A stretch of DNA of 64,000 nt from DATBGO01 sp963695645. Its GTDB lineage: Bacteria > Actinomycetota > Actinomycetes > Streptosporangiales > Streptosporangiaceae. Shown one piece after another: positions 11,364-20,278 of this stretch. Under the pieces are notes generated by a model, which was not told the DNA's origin, did not search any database, and saw only the letters and a program-made list of their open reading frames with translations. Positions within the stretch are counted from its first letter, which is position 1; the number at the start of each line of letters is the position of its first letter. A program made the translations under genes and the position numbers. The stretch spans positions 62,001 through 126,000 of the forward strand of contig CAVOHC010000006.1 of the NCBI GenBank assembly GCA_963695645.1, given 5' to 3'.

Positions 11364-13583
11364 GTGAATATGTTCCTGGAGCGGCTCGCCGGTGTCGCGG
11401 CCCGAAGGCACTGGGTTTTCATCATCGCCTGGGTGATCATCCTCGGCGGGCTGCTCGCCGCCAAGAACGCGTTCGGCGGCGAGTACGTCAACAATTACAA
11501 CGTGTCGGGCAGCGACTCCGCGAACGGGCTGAACGTGCTGAACAGCACGTTCCCGCAGCAGGGCGGGTACGGCGGGCAGATCGTGTTTCACGCCAAGAGC
11601 GGGAAGGTCTCGGCGCAGCAGTCGGCGGTCAACCAGTCCGTCAGCAACGTCTCCAAGCTGCCGGACGTGATCAAGGCGGTCAGCCCGTTCGCCTCGTCCA
11701 ATACCGGCACCGTGTCCAAGGACGGCACGATCGCGTACGCCAGCGTCAGCTGGAACGTGAACCCGGACTCGCTGGACACCTCCTACCTAGACAAGCTGAA
11801 CAACGCGGTGGCACCGGCCACGAAAGTCGGCCTGCAGGTCGCATACGGAGCAGGCGCGGGGGAGATCGGCCAGAAGACCAGCGACACCAAGTCCGAGATC
11901 ATCGGGCTGGCCTGCGCGCTGGTACTGCTGCTGCTCATGTTCTGGTCGCTGGTCGCGGCCGCGATCCCGCTGGTGTCGGCGATCTTCAGCGTGCTGTCCG
12001 GGCTCGCGCTGCTCGCGCTGCTGGCGCGGGTGGTCACGGTCCCGACCACCGGTCCCACGATCGCCACGCTGCTCGGGCTCGGCGTGGCGGTGGACTACGG
12101 GCTGTTCATGGTGGCCCGGCACCGGGAGCAGGTGGATTCCGGGATGGGCGTCCTGTCCTCGGTGCGGCGGGCCGCGGGCACCTCCGGGGCTGCCATCGTC
12201 GTGGCGGGCAGCACGGTCGCGGTCTCCGTGCTGGCCCTGTACATCTCCGGACTGGCTTTCATCGGCGCACTCGGCCTGGCCGCGGCGCTGGTCGTGGTGG
12301 TCACCATGATCTCCGCGCTGACCCTGGTGCCTGCCCTTATGGGACTGGCCCGGGAGAATGTGCGAGCCCTGACGGCGCGGGTCCGGGCCCACAAGGAGGG
12401 GCTGACCGCGCAAGAGCAGGCCGCGGAAACCGCGGCGGCCACGCAGGAGCAGCACGAGCGCAGCGCGTTCGCCCGGTGGGGGCGGATGGTGACCGCGCAT
12501 CCCTGGCCGTGGGGGGTGGCCAGCGTCGCGGTGCTGGTCGTGCTGGCCATCCCGCTGTTCCACATCACGCTGGGCCAGCCGGACAACGGGACGAACCCCA
12601 CGTCGCAGAGCAACCGGCAAGCCTACGACCTGATCACCCAGGGCTTCGGGGTCGGCGTGAACGGCCCGCTGACCGTCGTGGTCAAGCTGCCGAACCAATC
12701 GAGCTCCGCGAACAGCTCGCTGCTGTCCGGCATGCAGTCGGACATCTCCAAGACCGCCGGCGTCGCGTCGGTCACCCCGGCGACCATCAACTCGGCCGGC
12801 ACCACCGCGGTGTTCAATGTCATCCCCACCACCCGGCCGCAGGCACAGCAGACCACCGCCCTGGTGAACACGCTGCGCGACACGGTGCTGCCCAAGGAGC
12901 ACGCGACCAGCTACGTCACCGGGACCACCGCCGGGGCCGTCGACTTCACCAGCCAGACCACCAGCCGGCTGCCGTGGCTGATCCTGGCCGTGGTCGCGAT
13001 CTCATTCCTGCTGCTGACCACGGCGTTCCGGTCGGTGGTGATCGCGACCAAGGCCGCGATCCTCAACATCTTGTCCATCGGCGCGGCCTACGGCGTGATC
13101 GTGGCGATCTTCGAGTGGGGCTGGGCGAAGAGCGTGATCGGGCTGCAATCCACCCTGCCGATCCCGGCGTACGTGCCGATGCTGGTGTTCTGCATCGTGT
13201 TCGGCCTTTCGATGGACTATGAGGTGTTCCTGCTGTCCCGGGTGCACGAGGCCTGGCTCGCCACCAGAGATGCGCACCGCGCCGTCGCGATCGGGATCGG
13301 CGCGACCGCCCGGGTCATCACGACCGCGGCCCTCATCATGATCGTCGTGTTCACCAGCTTCGTGATCAACCCCAATCCGACCGTGAAGATGCTCGCCATC
13401 GGGATGGCGTTCGCGGTGCTCATCGACGCGTCACTAGTCCGGATGTGCCTGGTGCCCTCGATCATGTCGCTGCTCGGCGCCCGCGCCTGGTGGCTGCCGC
13501 GCTGGCTGGAGCCGGTGGTGCCGAACATCCAGCTCGAGGGAAGCGTGCCCGAGCCGGCAGAGCAGCAGCGCATCGCCCGGTAG
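11364..13583 (+). CDS. MMPL-family (RND superfamily) transporter
   Basis: A 739-residue membrane protein with the MMPL layout: one N-terminal helix, a large extracytoplasmic domain (about 40-180), five helices, a cytoplasmic linker, a second extracytoplasmic domain (about 400-530) and five more helices. Characteristic segments are GLGVAVDYGLFMVARHREQ in the first bundle and FGLSMDYEVFLLSRVHEAW in the second, which carry the Asp-Tyr pairs thought to conduct protons. In actinobacteria the family exports lipids, siderophores or drugs; no biosynthetic partner is present here. GTG 11364 is preceded by GGGAAGGGAG at about 9 bases; the frame is open further upstream. It is shorter than mycobacterial MmpL3 and lacks a long C-terminal tail. 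Confidence 0.92.
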   Translation: MNMFLERLAGVAARRHWVFIIAWVIILGGLLAAKNAFGGEYVNNYNVSGSDSANGLNVLNSTFPQQGGYGGQIVFHAKSGKVSAQQSAVNQSVSNVSKLPDVIKAVSPFASSNTGTVSKDGTIAYASVSWNVNPDSLDTSYLDKLNNAVAPATKVGLQVAYGAGAGEIGQKTSDTKSEIIGLACALVLLLLMFWSLVAAAIPLVSAIFSVLSGLALLALLARVVTVPTTGPTIATLLGLGVAVDYGLFMVARHREQVDSGMGVLSSVRRAAGTSGAAIVVAGSTVAVSVLALYISGLAFIGALGLAAALVVVVTMISALTLVPALMGLARENVRALTARVRAHKEGLTAQEQAAETAAATQEQHERSAFARWGRMVTAHPWPWGVASVAVLVVLAIPLFHITLGQPDNGTNPTSQSNRQAYDLITQGFGVGVNGPLTVVVKLPNQSSSANSSLLSGMQSDISKTAGVASVTPATINSAGTTAVFNVIPTTRPQAQQTTALVNTLRDTVLPKEHATSYVTGTTAGAVDFTSQTTSRLPWLILAVVAISFLLLTTAFRSVVIATKAAILNILSIGAAYGVIVAIFEWGWAKSVIGLQSTLPIPAYVPMLVFCIVFGLSMDYEVFLLSRVHEAWLATRDAHRAVAIGIGATARVITTAALIMIVVFTSFVINPNPTVKMLAIGMAFAVLIDASLVRMCLVPSIMSLLGARAWWLPRWLEPVVPNIQLEGSVPEPAEQQRIAR

Positions 13584-13746
13584 ACACGCCGCTCCCCGAG
13601 CGCCGTGGCTCCGCGCTCGATGACCAAGTCTGACTGGTGGTCGGCGATGTGCACGAGCTGCGCTCCGCTGATGCGCTGCGATAGCTTGAGCTGCTGACCA
13701 TGCGCGCTCCTCTGGAGCTGCCTTTTTCGCGCCGACCGTCTCCGAT

Positions 13747-14118
13747 GTGGAGGCAAGCGCGCAATGGTATGAGCGGGTCTTCGGGATGACCCGGCTGCCG
13801 GTCGCGTTCCCCCATCATGGCGGGGAGAAGGGCGGCTATGCCGTGGTCTTGCTGGAGCCGCGTTCGGGTATCGTGCTCGGGTTGCATCACCATGACGGCA
13901 ACCCTGGCCAGTCCTTCGATGAGAGCCGGACGGGCCTGGACCATATGTCGTTCGCGGTCGCTGGCCGCGCCGATCTGGACGCGTGGGCGCGCTGGCTCGA
14001 TGCCCTCGATGTCGCCAACTCCGGTGTGGTCGACACCGGCGATCCGATGCCGCACTCGGTGGTCGTCTTCCGGGATCCGGACAACATCCAGCTCGAGCTC
14101 TTCTACATGGCCGGGTGA
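13747..14118 (+). CDS. VOC-family protein, start probably lost by frameshift
   Basis: A single VOC module: V-S-D-V-E-A-S-A-Q-W-Y-E-R-V-F-G-M, an HHH metal-region segment (GLHHHDG), GLDHMSFAV and the closing FRDPDNIQLELF. The first beta strand of the module lies upstream of the only in-frame start, GTG 13747. In the +1 frame an ATG near 13700 reads MRAPLELPF..., and adding one T to the run of five T near 13723 would join it to F-A-P-T-V-S-D-V. The gene is therefore either a slightly shortened protein starting at GTG or one broken by a poly-T slip. Confidence 0.6.
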   Translation: MEASAQWYERVFGMTRLPVAFPHHGGEKGGYAVVLLEPRSGIVLGLHHHDGNPGQSFDESRTGLDHMSFAVAGRADLDAWARWLDALDVANSGVVDTGDPMPHSVVVFRDPDNIQLELFYMAG

Positions 14119-14292
14119 CAACGAGACCACCAGCATGACCAGGCCGGCCACGCGGAAACTGCGCGCCCATGCCGCCGGGCGGGCGACGCCGTGTATCCCC
14201 GCGTGGAGACACGGTGATGAGTGCACTCGCCGCAATCTGGGGGTGCCAGCACCCAGGCTTGGCGGCGGTCCAGCGGCAGCCGAGGGGTGATG

Positions 14293-15438
14293 ATGGACCC
14301 GTTGATTGACCCGGGGGAGTATGCGGCGCTTGCCTATTGCACCTATCTGAACCAGGCCTCGCTGGGGCTGATACCTCGCGCCTCGCTGGAGGCGAGCGTC
14401 CGGTTCTTGACCGATGTGGCCCAGCATGGCAACCTCCGCCTGTCCGACCAGGCCGAGGCCAGGGTCTTGGACGGGCTGCGGACGGCCGCGGCCGAGCTAC
14501 TCGGCGCGCCGGTGGCGTCGGTCGCGGTGGTGGGCGGGGCGAGTGAGGGCCTGGGCCAGCTCGCCGCGCTGTTGTCCAGCGCCGGGGGTGAGGTGGTCTT
14601 GGTGGCCAGTGACTTCCCCAGCGTGACCTACCCGTGGTTGGCCGCTCGGGACCGCTTGGGCATGCACATCCGCTGGGTTCGCGACAATCCGGCCCGTGAC
14701 CTCACGCTCTCGCTGGGCGATGCCATCAGCGAACGGACAACGGTCGTGTGCGTCAGCGCGGTTCAGTTCGCCACCGGCAGCCAGGTCGATGTCGCGGCCC
14801 TGGTGGCGCGCGCCCGAGACGCTGGTGCCCGGGTGGTGGTTGACGTGACCCAGATGGCCGGTGCCGCTCCGGTCACGATGACGGGCTGGGGGGTGGACGC
14901 GCTGGTCTGCAGCGGCTACAAGTGGCTGTCCGCGCCGGGCGGCGTGGCGCTGCTCGCCATTACCGAGAAACTGGCGGCGGCCACCCCCGTGATCGTTGGC
15001 TGGAAAGGCAGCGCCACACCGTTCGACTTCACCCCGCAAGAACTGTCTCTCGCCGCTGACGCCCGCAGGTTCGAGCTGTCGACCATGTCCTACAGCGCCG
15101 CCGCGGGCCTGCTCACGTCGATCAAGCTGCTCACCGGCATCGGGCTGACGGCGATCAGCGAGCACGCCAGCGCGCTGGCGGCCGATCTGGCCGAGCAGGC
15201 CGGGCCGCTGGGATGGGCGCCTTACCGGGCGCTAGGCGAGCGGGCCGCAAGCGGGCACATCGTCTCGCTTAGCCACCCCGCTGCCGCGGCCGGCCAGGTG
15301 CAGGCCGCGCTGGCGAGCCAGCACAACATCCACACCAGCTCCCGCGCCGGCGGCATCCGGGTATCCCTGCACGCCTACAACAGCAGCGACGACATCCGCG
15401 CCCTCACCCAGGCGCTCGCCACCGTCGGCCCGCGCTAA
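14293..15438 (+). CDS. Class V aminotransferase (PLP-dependent, NifS/CsdA-like fold)
   Basis: A 381-residue fold-type I PLP enzyme. Visible features are LNQASLGLIPR near the N-terminus, the cofactor-contacting GGASEGLGQL loop, D-V-T-Q (DVTQMAGA) with the pyridine-ring Asp and Gln, and the Schiff-base lysine in SGYKWLSAPGG (K210). The C-terminal half ends with a GIRVSLHAYNSSDDI motif typical of the family. There is no conserved cysteine loop to suggest cysteine desulfurase activity. Substrate is unknown. ATG 14293 has GAGGGG 5 bases upstream; an ATG directly before it is an equal alternative. It is the last gene before the tRNA and convergent with it. Confidence 0.85.
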   Translation: MDPLIDPGEYAALAYCTYLNQASLGLIPRASLEASVRFLTDVAQHGNLRLSDQAEARVLDGLRTAAAELLGAPVASVAVVGGASEGLGQLAALLSSAGGEVVLVASDFPSVTYPWLAARDRLGMHIRWVRDNPARDLTLSLGDAISERTTVVCVSAVQFATGSQVDVAALVARARDAGARVVVDVTQMAGAAPVTMTGWGVDALVCSGYKWLSAPGGVALLAITEKLAAATPVIVGWKGSATPFDFTPQELSLAADARRFELSTMSYSAAAGLLTSIKLLTGIGLTAISEHASALAADLAEQAGPLGWAPYRALGERAASGHIVSLSHPAAAAGQVQAALASQHNIHTSSRAGGIRVSLHAYNSSDDIRALTQALATVGPR

Positions 15439-15691
15439 ACCGCCAGCGAGCTGCCCGCCTAGCCCCTGCGTGATCGCATACCCGGGACGGCCGGGGTGGC
15501 CGCACCAGAAGCCGAATCTGCCTTTCTGATGCCGCCGCTCCCACGCGCCTCGCGAAAAGAGGGGCATTACCGCTGGTCAGCGAGGCGGGCTGAACAAGAT
15601 CGGCTCCCGTTCGCTCCCAAAACCGGCAAGCGGGCCAGGATGGGCAACCAAAATTAGTCACGAAATAGCGCTGCTACCTGCAGCTTCGTGG

Positions 15692-15765
15692 TCGGGGTGG
15701 CCGGATTTGAACCGGCGGCCTCTTCGTCCCGAACGAAGCGCGCTGCCAAGCTGCGCCACACCCCG
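15692..15765 (-). tRNA. tRNA-Pro (CGG anticodon)
   Basis: The minus strand folds as a full cloverleaf: acceptor stem CGGGGTG paired with the 3' CACCCCG plus an A discriminator, D arm with GCGCAGC-TTGG-AGCGC, anticodon stem CTTCG/CGAAG enclosing the loop TTCGGGA (anticodon CGG), and a T arm GCCGG-TTCAAAT-CCGGC. CCA is not encoded. The 3' end faces the accessory region at lower coordinates. Confidence 0.96.
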
Positions 15766-15782
15766 CCGACCGCTCGATAACT

Positions 15783-16700
15783 CTAGCCGATCGCAGGAAC
15801 CAGCGTGAGCAGCGTTACCTCCGGGCGGCAGCAGAACCGGGCCGGTGCCCACGGCGAGGTGCCGAGGCCGGCTGAGACGTTCAGCCAGGCCTTCCGCCTC
15901 GCGCCGCTGCCAGCCGGGGGATGCCGGTGCAGCCCGCTGGCACGGGCCCGGTCGATTCCACAGTTGGTCACCAGCGTGCCGATTCCCGGCAGGCGGAGCT
16001 GCCCGCCGTGAGTATGGCCCGCTAGCAGCAGGTCGTAGCCGTCGGCCACGAAATTGTCCAGCATGGCGGGCTCGGGGGAGTGCATCACGCCGAGCCGCAG
16101 GTCGGCTGCCGGGTCGGTCGGCCCGGCGATCTTGTCGTAGCGGTCAAGGTCGACGTGCGAGTCGTGTACGCCGCCCACTTCGATGTCGGCCTGGCCGACC
16201 TTGAGCCGGCCGCGCCGGTTGTTCGCGTCCAGCCAGCCGGCCGCGGTCATGGCCGCGCCCAGGTCAGCCCAGGGCAGGTCCGGCGGCCCCTGGTCGCGAT
16301 CGAGGGCGCTCGTCCGCCAGAGATAGCGCAGCGGGTTCTTTGCCCTCGGCGCGAACAAGTCGTTCGAGCCGTAGACGAACACGCCGGGCCGGTCCAGCAG
16401 CGGCCCGAGCGCCTCGAGGAACGGGCCGACGGCCTCGCGATGGGCGATCGTGTCGCCGGTGTTGACCACGAGGTCGGGCTCAAGGGCGTCCAGCGACCTG
16501 ATAAATGAGAGCAGCCTGTGCCGTCCGGGAGTCAGGTGGGCATCGGAGAGGTGCAGGAGTCGCAGCGGCTCCGCGCCGGGCGGAAGCACTGGGACGGCAC
16601 AGCGCCGCACGGCGAACCAGTTGCGCTCAATCACCGAGGCGTAGCCGAGCGTGGCGGCGCCCGCCACTGCGGCGGTCCCGACGACAGTTCGTGATCGCAT
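15783..16700 (-). CDS. Metallophosphoesterase (calcineurin-like)
   Basis: A 305-residue protein with a short N-terminal hydrophobic segment and a calcineurin-like phosphoesterase core: DAHLTPG (D-x-H), NTGDTI (G-D), GSNDL in place of the usual GNHD, VMHSPEP and the late GHTHGGQLRLPG. The family hydrolyses phosphoesters with a two-metal centre; membrane-tethered actinobacterial members near ponA are orthologous in position to a gene beside Mycobacterium ponA2. The His of GNHD is absent (Ser-Asn-Asp here), which is common in this subfamily. The ATG at 16700 is chosen from family length. It diverges from the YqeY-type gene. Confidence 0.9.
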   Translation of the reverse strand: MRSRTVVGTAAVAGAATLGYASVIERNWFAVRRCAVPVLPPGAEPLRLLHLSDAHLTPGRHRLLSFIRSLDALEPDLVVNTGDTIAHREAVGPFLEALGPLLDRPGVFVYGSNDLFAPRAKNPLRYLWRTSALDRDQGPPDLPWADLGAAMTAAGWLDANNRRGRLKVGQADIEVGGVHDSHVDLDRYDKIAGPTDPAADLRLGVMHSPEPAMLDNFVADGYDLLLAGHTHGGQLRLPGIGTLVTNCGIDRARASGLHRHPPAGSGARRKAWLNVSAGLGTSPWAPARFCCRPEVTLLTLVPAIG

Positions 16701-16808
16701 CTCAATATGGTGCCATGCCGCGGCCACTGGTCGGCCAGGGCGGGGCCGGCCGCCCCGCCGGGCCGCCCCGGATGCCGGATGCGGCCCAGGTGGCGGCACG
16801 ATGGGCGC

Positions 16809-17270
16809 ATGACTGGACTGAAGGATCGGCTCCGCGGCGACCTGACCGCGGCGATGAAGGCCCGTGATGAGGTGCGCACCAGGACCCTCCGGATGGCGCT
16901 CACCTCGATCGCCAACGAGGAAGTGGCGGGGAAGGCAGCCCGCGACCTTGACGATGACGAGGTGCTCCGGCTTGTCTCAAGGGAGGCCAAGCGCCGTCGT
17001 GAGGCAGCCGACGCGTTCGACGCCGCGGGCAGGCCGGGCCAGGCAGCATCCGAGCGGGCCGAGGAAGAGGTACTGGCCGGCTACCTTCCTGCCCAGCTCG
17101 GCGACGCCGAACTCAGCGCCATCGTCGCCCGGGTCATCGCCGAGACCGGAGCCTCGGGCATGGCGGCGATGGGCCCGGTGATGAAGGCGGTCACGCCGCA
17201 GGTCGCAGGCCACGCCGAAGGCGGCAGGGTAGCGGCAGCAGTCCGCCAGCAGCTAGCCGGCTCGTCCTGA
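16809..17270 (+). CDS. GatB/YqeY domain-containing protein
   Basis: A 153-residue protein of the YqeY family: a helical N-terminal half (LKDRLRGDLTAAMKARDEVRTRTLRM) and a C-terminal half ending in the tRNA-binding-like domain shared with GatB (GPVMKAVTPQVAGHAEGGRVAAAVRQQL). The helical tail domain in GatB contacts tRNA; free-standing YqeY proteins are widely conserved but not well characterised. It is divergent from the phosphoesterase and convergent with the PBP gene, with 37 bases between stop codons and no obvious hairpin. Confidence 0.9.
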   Translation: MTGLKDRLRGDLTAAMKARDEVRTRTLRMALTSIANEEVAGKAARDLDDDEVLRLVSREAKRRREAADAFDAAGRPGQAASERAEEEVLAGYLPAQLGDAELSAIVARVIAETGASGMAAMGPVMKAVTPQVAGHAEGGRVAAAVRQQLAGSS

Positions 17271-17307
17271 TCACCTGGCCGGGAACTAGCGGGCCGATCC
17301 ATGGCGC

Positions 17308-19653
17308 TCAGTGCCCCGGTTTCTTGTGCCCCGGCTTCGCCGGGGCTTTCGTCGGCGGGACCGGGACGCCAGCGCCCCGGCCACGCTTGGGCGGGGCTGG
17401 CGACTTCGGCGCTGGCGACTTGGGCGGCGCTGGCGACTTGGGCGGCGCTGGCGGCTTTGGTGACGCGAACCCGTTGCCGAGCTGGAAGAACGGGCTGCTC
17501 CCTGATACGCCGACGAACGGCACCGGCGCTCCGAGGGCGGCGTGCAGGAACGTCATCTGCCAGGTAGCCCCGGGCGCGTTGTCGCCAAACATCTGCCCCG
17601 GGCACTGCAGGCTGCCGTCGATCTCGCGGTAGCACGCGTGGGGGTAGCCGAGCATCTGGCCACCCGTGGTCGGGTCGATCGGATTGAAGACTGACACATA
17701 GCCGGCCAGCCGCGGCGTGTAGCCGGCGAAGGCCGCGTAAAAGCCGCTGTTGGCGGTGCCGGTCTTGGCTGCAGCGGGCCGGTTAATGCCACGGTTGCTC
17801 GCCGTGCCGCTGGTCAGGACGCCCTGCAGGATGAAGTTGGCCGCATCCGCTACCGCGCTGGACAGGACCCGGTGGCAGCCCGCGGATTCCACCGGCAGCG
17901 TGCTGCCCGTCGCGGTCACGACCCTGGCGATCGCGATCGGCTTGCAGTAGATGCCTCTGGCCGCGACCGTCGCGTAGGCGGCCGCCATGTTCATCGGCGA
18001 GACATTGACCGAGCCCAGCGTGAACGAAGGGTAGTTGTCAGCCGAGTACTGCTGATCTGACCCTCGGTCGGGGCGGAGCAGCGACGTGCCGTCGCCGCGG
18101 GTCATCCCGAGGCTGACTGCGGTCTTGACCACGTTGCACAGGCCGACCTTGCGCTCCAGCTCGGCGTAGAAGACGTTGATCGAGCCGGTCGTGCCGTTGT
18201 AGAGGGTAAAGGTTCCCTTGCCCGCTCCTTCGGCGTTGCTGACATTAAACGGTCCCGTGGGACCGCCCTTGCAGTTGTCGTAGCCAAACAGCGAACTCGG
18301 GGAAACAATGGGCAGGTTGAAGCCGAACGGCGTGCCCTGCTTGAGCGCGGTGAGCAGCGTAAAGAGCTTGGCCGAGGAGCCGGTCTGCACCCCGCCGCTG
18401 CCGTCGTACGGCTGGTTCACGGCGTAGTCGACCGTGGTCTGCCCGCGCCCGTTGCCGTAGGGCCGGTCCACGGCGATCGCGCGAATGGCGCCGGTACCCG
18501 GCCTGATCAGCACCTCGGTATCGACGTTGCCGCCCGGGTTGTAGGCGGACGAATGCGGCGGCTCGACGAAATCGACCGCGTTCTGCGCCGCCCGCTGGTC
18601 CGTCGGGCTCAGCGTCGTGTAGATCTTCAGGCCGCCGGTGCTCTTCAGCGCCGAGTACACGCTCGCGTATCCCGGGTCGGTCCGCATCGCCGCGAGCGCG
18701 TAGTCACAGAAAAACGCGGCGCTCCTGGCTGAATTGCTGGTGCAGCCGCTCTGCAGCGTCGAGTAGTGCAAGTGCAGGCCGAGCGGCTCAGCCTGGGCTG
18801 AGCGCGAGGCAGCGACCGTGATGTAACCCTGCTGGGCCATCTTCTGCAGGACCTCGTTGCGCCGGTTGAGCGCGTTCTTCGGGTTGGTGACCGGGTTGTA
18901 GAAGGTCGGGTACTCCACCATGCCCGCCAGCATGGCGGACTGTGTCAGGGTCAGCTTGGCGGCGGTGGTCCCGAAATAGCGCTGCGCCGCGACCTCGACG
19001 CCATAGGCCTGGTTCTCGAAGTAGGCAGCGTTGAGATAGGCGGCGAGCAGCTGATTCTTGGTCATCTCATGCTCGACGATCGCGGCCATCCGCAGTTCGC
19101 GGATCTTCCGCTCGGGCGTCTGCGCGCTTGCGTCCGCTACCTGCTGCGCATTGGTGGCGGTCAGGATCAGCGCGTTCTTGACGTACTGCTGCGCGAGGGT
19201 GGACCCGCCCTGTACCGCGGTGTTCTGCAGATCGTTCACGATAGCGCGGGCGGTCCCCCTGATGTCGAAAGCCCCATGGTCGTAGAACCTGGCATCCTCG
19301 ATCGCCACGATCGCGTTCCGCATTACCGGTGCGATCTGGTTAAAGCCGACCGGTACCCGGTCGATGTCATTGGGGTAGTAATAGGCGATCAGGTTGCCAT
19401 TCGCGTCCAGGATCTCCGAGCGTGACGGCAGCGTGCCGAGGGACGGCACGGCCAGCGTCTGGAACGTCCTTGCCGCATTTCTGGCGGCGACACCGATCGC
19501 GCCCACGACGGGAACGAGGACGGCGCCGAGCAGCAGACCGGCCACGGCGGCCATGAGGACGAGGAAGCCAGCCGCGTTAAGGCCGGCGCGGCGCGGCGTT
19601 TTCAGCACGCCCATAAGAGTACGCTGGACGCTGGCCGGACCGAACCAGGACAT
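17308..19653 (-). CDS. ponA: Class A penicillin-binding protein (bifunctional glycosyltransferase/transpeptidase)
   Basis: A 781-residue membrane-anchored peptidoglycan synthase. After a cytoplasmic N-terminus and one transmembrane helix (about 27-57) the GT51 domain shows EDARFYDHGAFDIRG (from E119) and QGGSTLAQQYVKN (about 148-160). The transpeptidase domain has the nucleophile S-S-A-K (S426-K429), SIN and KTGTANS. Position next to a WhiB gene and a metallophosphoesterase matches the Mycobacterium ponA2 neighbourhood, but no C-terminal PASTA domain is seen. Instead the tail is Pro/Lys/Ser-rich, from short tandem repeats. The start is uncertain: ATG 19653 (MSWFGP) is typical of the family, but no clear ribosome-binding site precedes it; ATG 19614 is an alternative. 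Confidence 0.93.
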   Translation of the reverse strand: MSWFGPASVQRTLMGVLKTPRRAGLNAAGFLVLMAAVAGLLLGAVLVPVVGAIGVAARNAARTFQTLAVPSLGTLPSRSEILDANGNLIAYYYPNDIDRVPVGFNQIAPVMRNAIVAIEDARFYDHGAFDIRGTARAIVNDLQNTAVQGGSTLAQQYVKNALILTATNAQQVADASAQTPERKIRELRMAAIVEHEMTKNQLLAAYLNAAYFENQAYGVEVAAQRYFGTTAAKLTLTQSAMLAGMVEYPTFYNPVTNPKNALNRRNEVLQKMAQQGYITVAASRSAQAEPLGLHLHYSTLQSGCTSNSARSAAFFCDYALAAMRTDPGYASVYSALKSTGGLKIYTTLSPTDQRAAQNAVDFVEPPHSSAYNPGGNVDTEVLIRPGTGAIRAIAVDRPYGNGRGQTTVDYAVNQPYDGSGGVQTGSSAKLFTLLTALKQGTPFGFNLPIVSPSSLFGYDNCKGGPTGPFNVSNAEGAGKGTFTLYNGTTGSINVFYAELERKVGLCNVVKTAVSLGMTRGDGTSLLRPDRGSDQQYSADNYPSFTLGSVNVSPMNMAAAYATVAARGIYCKPIAIARVVTATGSTLPVESAGCHRVLSSAVADAANFILQGVLTSGTASNRGINRPAAAKTGTANSGFYAAFAGYTPRLAGYVSVFNPIDPTTGGQMLGYPHACYREIDGSLQCPGQMFGDNAPGATWQMTFLHAALGAPVPFVGVSGSSPFFQLGNGFASPKPPAPPKSPAPPKSPAPKSPAPPKRGRGAGVPVPPTKAPAKPGHKKPGH
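17391..17460. repeat. 15/18-bp tandem repeats in the PBP tail
   Basis: Four imperfect copies of a unit containing GGCGCTGGCGACTTGG follow each other, with 15- and 18-base periods. On the coding strand they encode the alternating S-P-A-P-P-K segments of the PBP C-terminus. All indels are multiples of three. Confidence 0.8.
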
Positions 19654-19966
19654 CGAATCCACAGCTGAGAGCGCTAGAACGCAACCGGCAGGCGGTTTCG
19701 GGCGCACCGGCCGCCGCCCAAGCGAGACTGCCCGGCCAGGCACCGCGAGAGACGAGTGACTAGTCACATGTGTCCGCATAGCCCATGAGGGCTATCCAGG
19801 AAATGGGCCCAACGGGGTCTAGCGCTCCGGGCCCGGCACCCGTAAGTTACTCTTTCGCGACCATCGCTTCGGGGCCCGGCACATGCCAATGGCCCGGGAC
19901 CGTAACTAAACGCCATCCGGCGTGACGACCCTGTGCGGGCGTGACGATCAGGAGGAGTTGGGCTAC
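19654..19966. other. Divergent intergenic region between PBP and WhiB-type genes
   Basis: This 313-base stretch holds no gene. It must contain promoters for both flanking genes. Near 19843-19910 there are two short GTAA-containing elements (CCGTAAGTTAC and CCGTAACTAA) and two copies of GGCCCGGCAC. These could be operator or promoter elements, but I could not match them to a known consensus. Confidence 0.5.
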
Positions 19967-20266
19967 ATGTGGATCACGGACTGGACAGCGCGTGCCGCGT
20001 GCAAGGGCACGGACCCCGATGAGCTCTTCGTTCAGGGGGCGGCGCAGAACCGGGCCAAGCTGATCTGCCGCGGCTGTCCGGTACGGACCGAGTGCCTCGC
20101 TGACGCACTCGACAACCGGATCGAGTTCGGAGTCTGGGGCGGCATGACCGAGCGGGAGCGGCGGGCGCTGCTCCGCCGACGCCCGGACGTTACCTGCTGG
20201 CGTGACCTGCTGGAGAACGCCCGCAATCAGTACGAGCGCTCCGGCGATGAACTCGTGGCCAGCTGA
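19967..20266 (+). CDS. wblA: WhiB-family Fe-S transcription factor, WblA/WhiB4 type
   Basis: A 99-residue Wbl protein with the four cluster-binding cysteines C12, C34, C37 and C43 (C-x21-C-x2-C-x5-C), the G-V-W-G-G turn (55-59), and a basic C-terminal stretch. The family carries a [4Fe-4S] cluster and controls transcription in response to redox or NO, often with sigma factor contact. Identity as WblA/WhiB4 is inferred from context: it is flanked by a class A PBP and by the paired ArsA-like ATPases, as for whiB4 in Mycobacterium and wblA in Streptomyces. ATG 19967 has GGAGGAG at about 9 bases upstream; an upstream in-frame codon at 19922 is less likely. Confidence 0.93.
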   Translation: MWITDWTARAACKGTDPDELFVQGAAQNRAKLICRGCPVRTECLADALDNRIEFGVWGGMTERERRALLRRRPDVTCWRDLLENARNQYERSGDELVAS

Positions 20267-20278
20267 CCCGAGCCTGCC

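Noticed and set aside
15492..15502. 11-bp copy of the tRNA-Pro 3' end as an attachment site
   Set aside because: Eleven GC-rich bases can easily recur by chance in this composition, and no integrase or longer repeat supports it; kept only as a hint in a finding.
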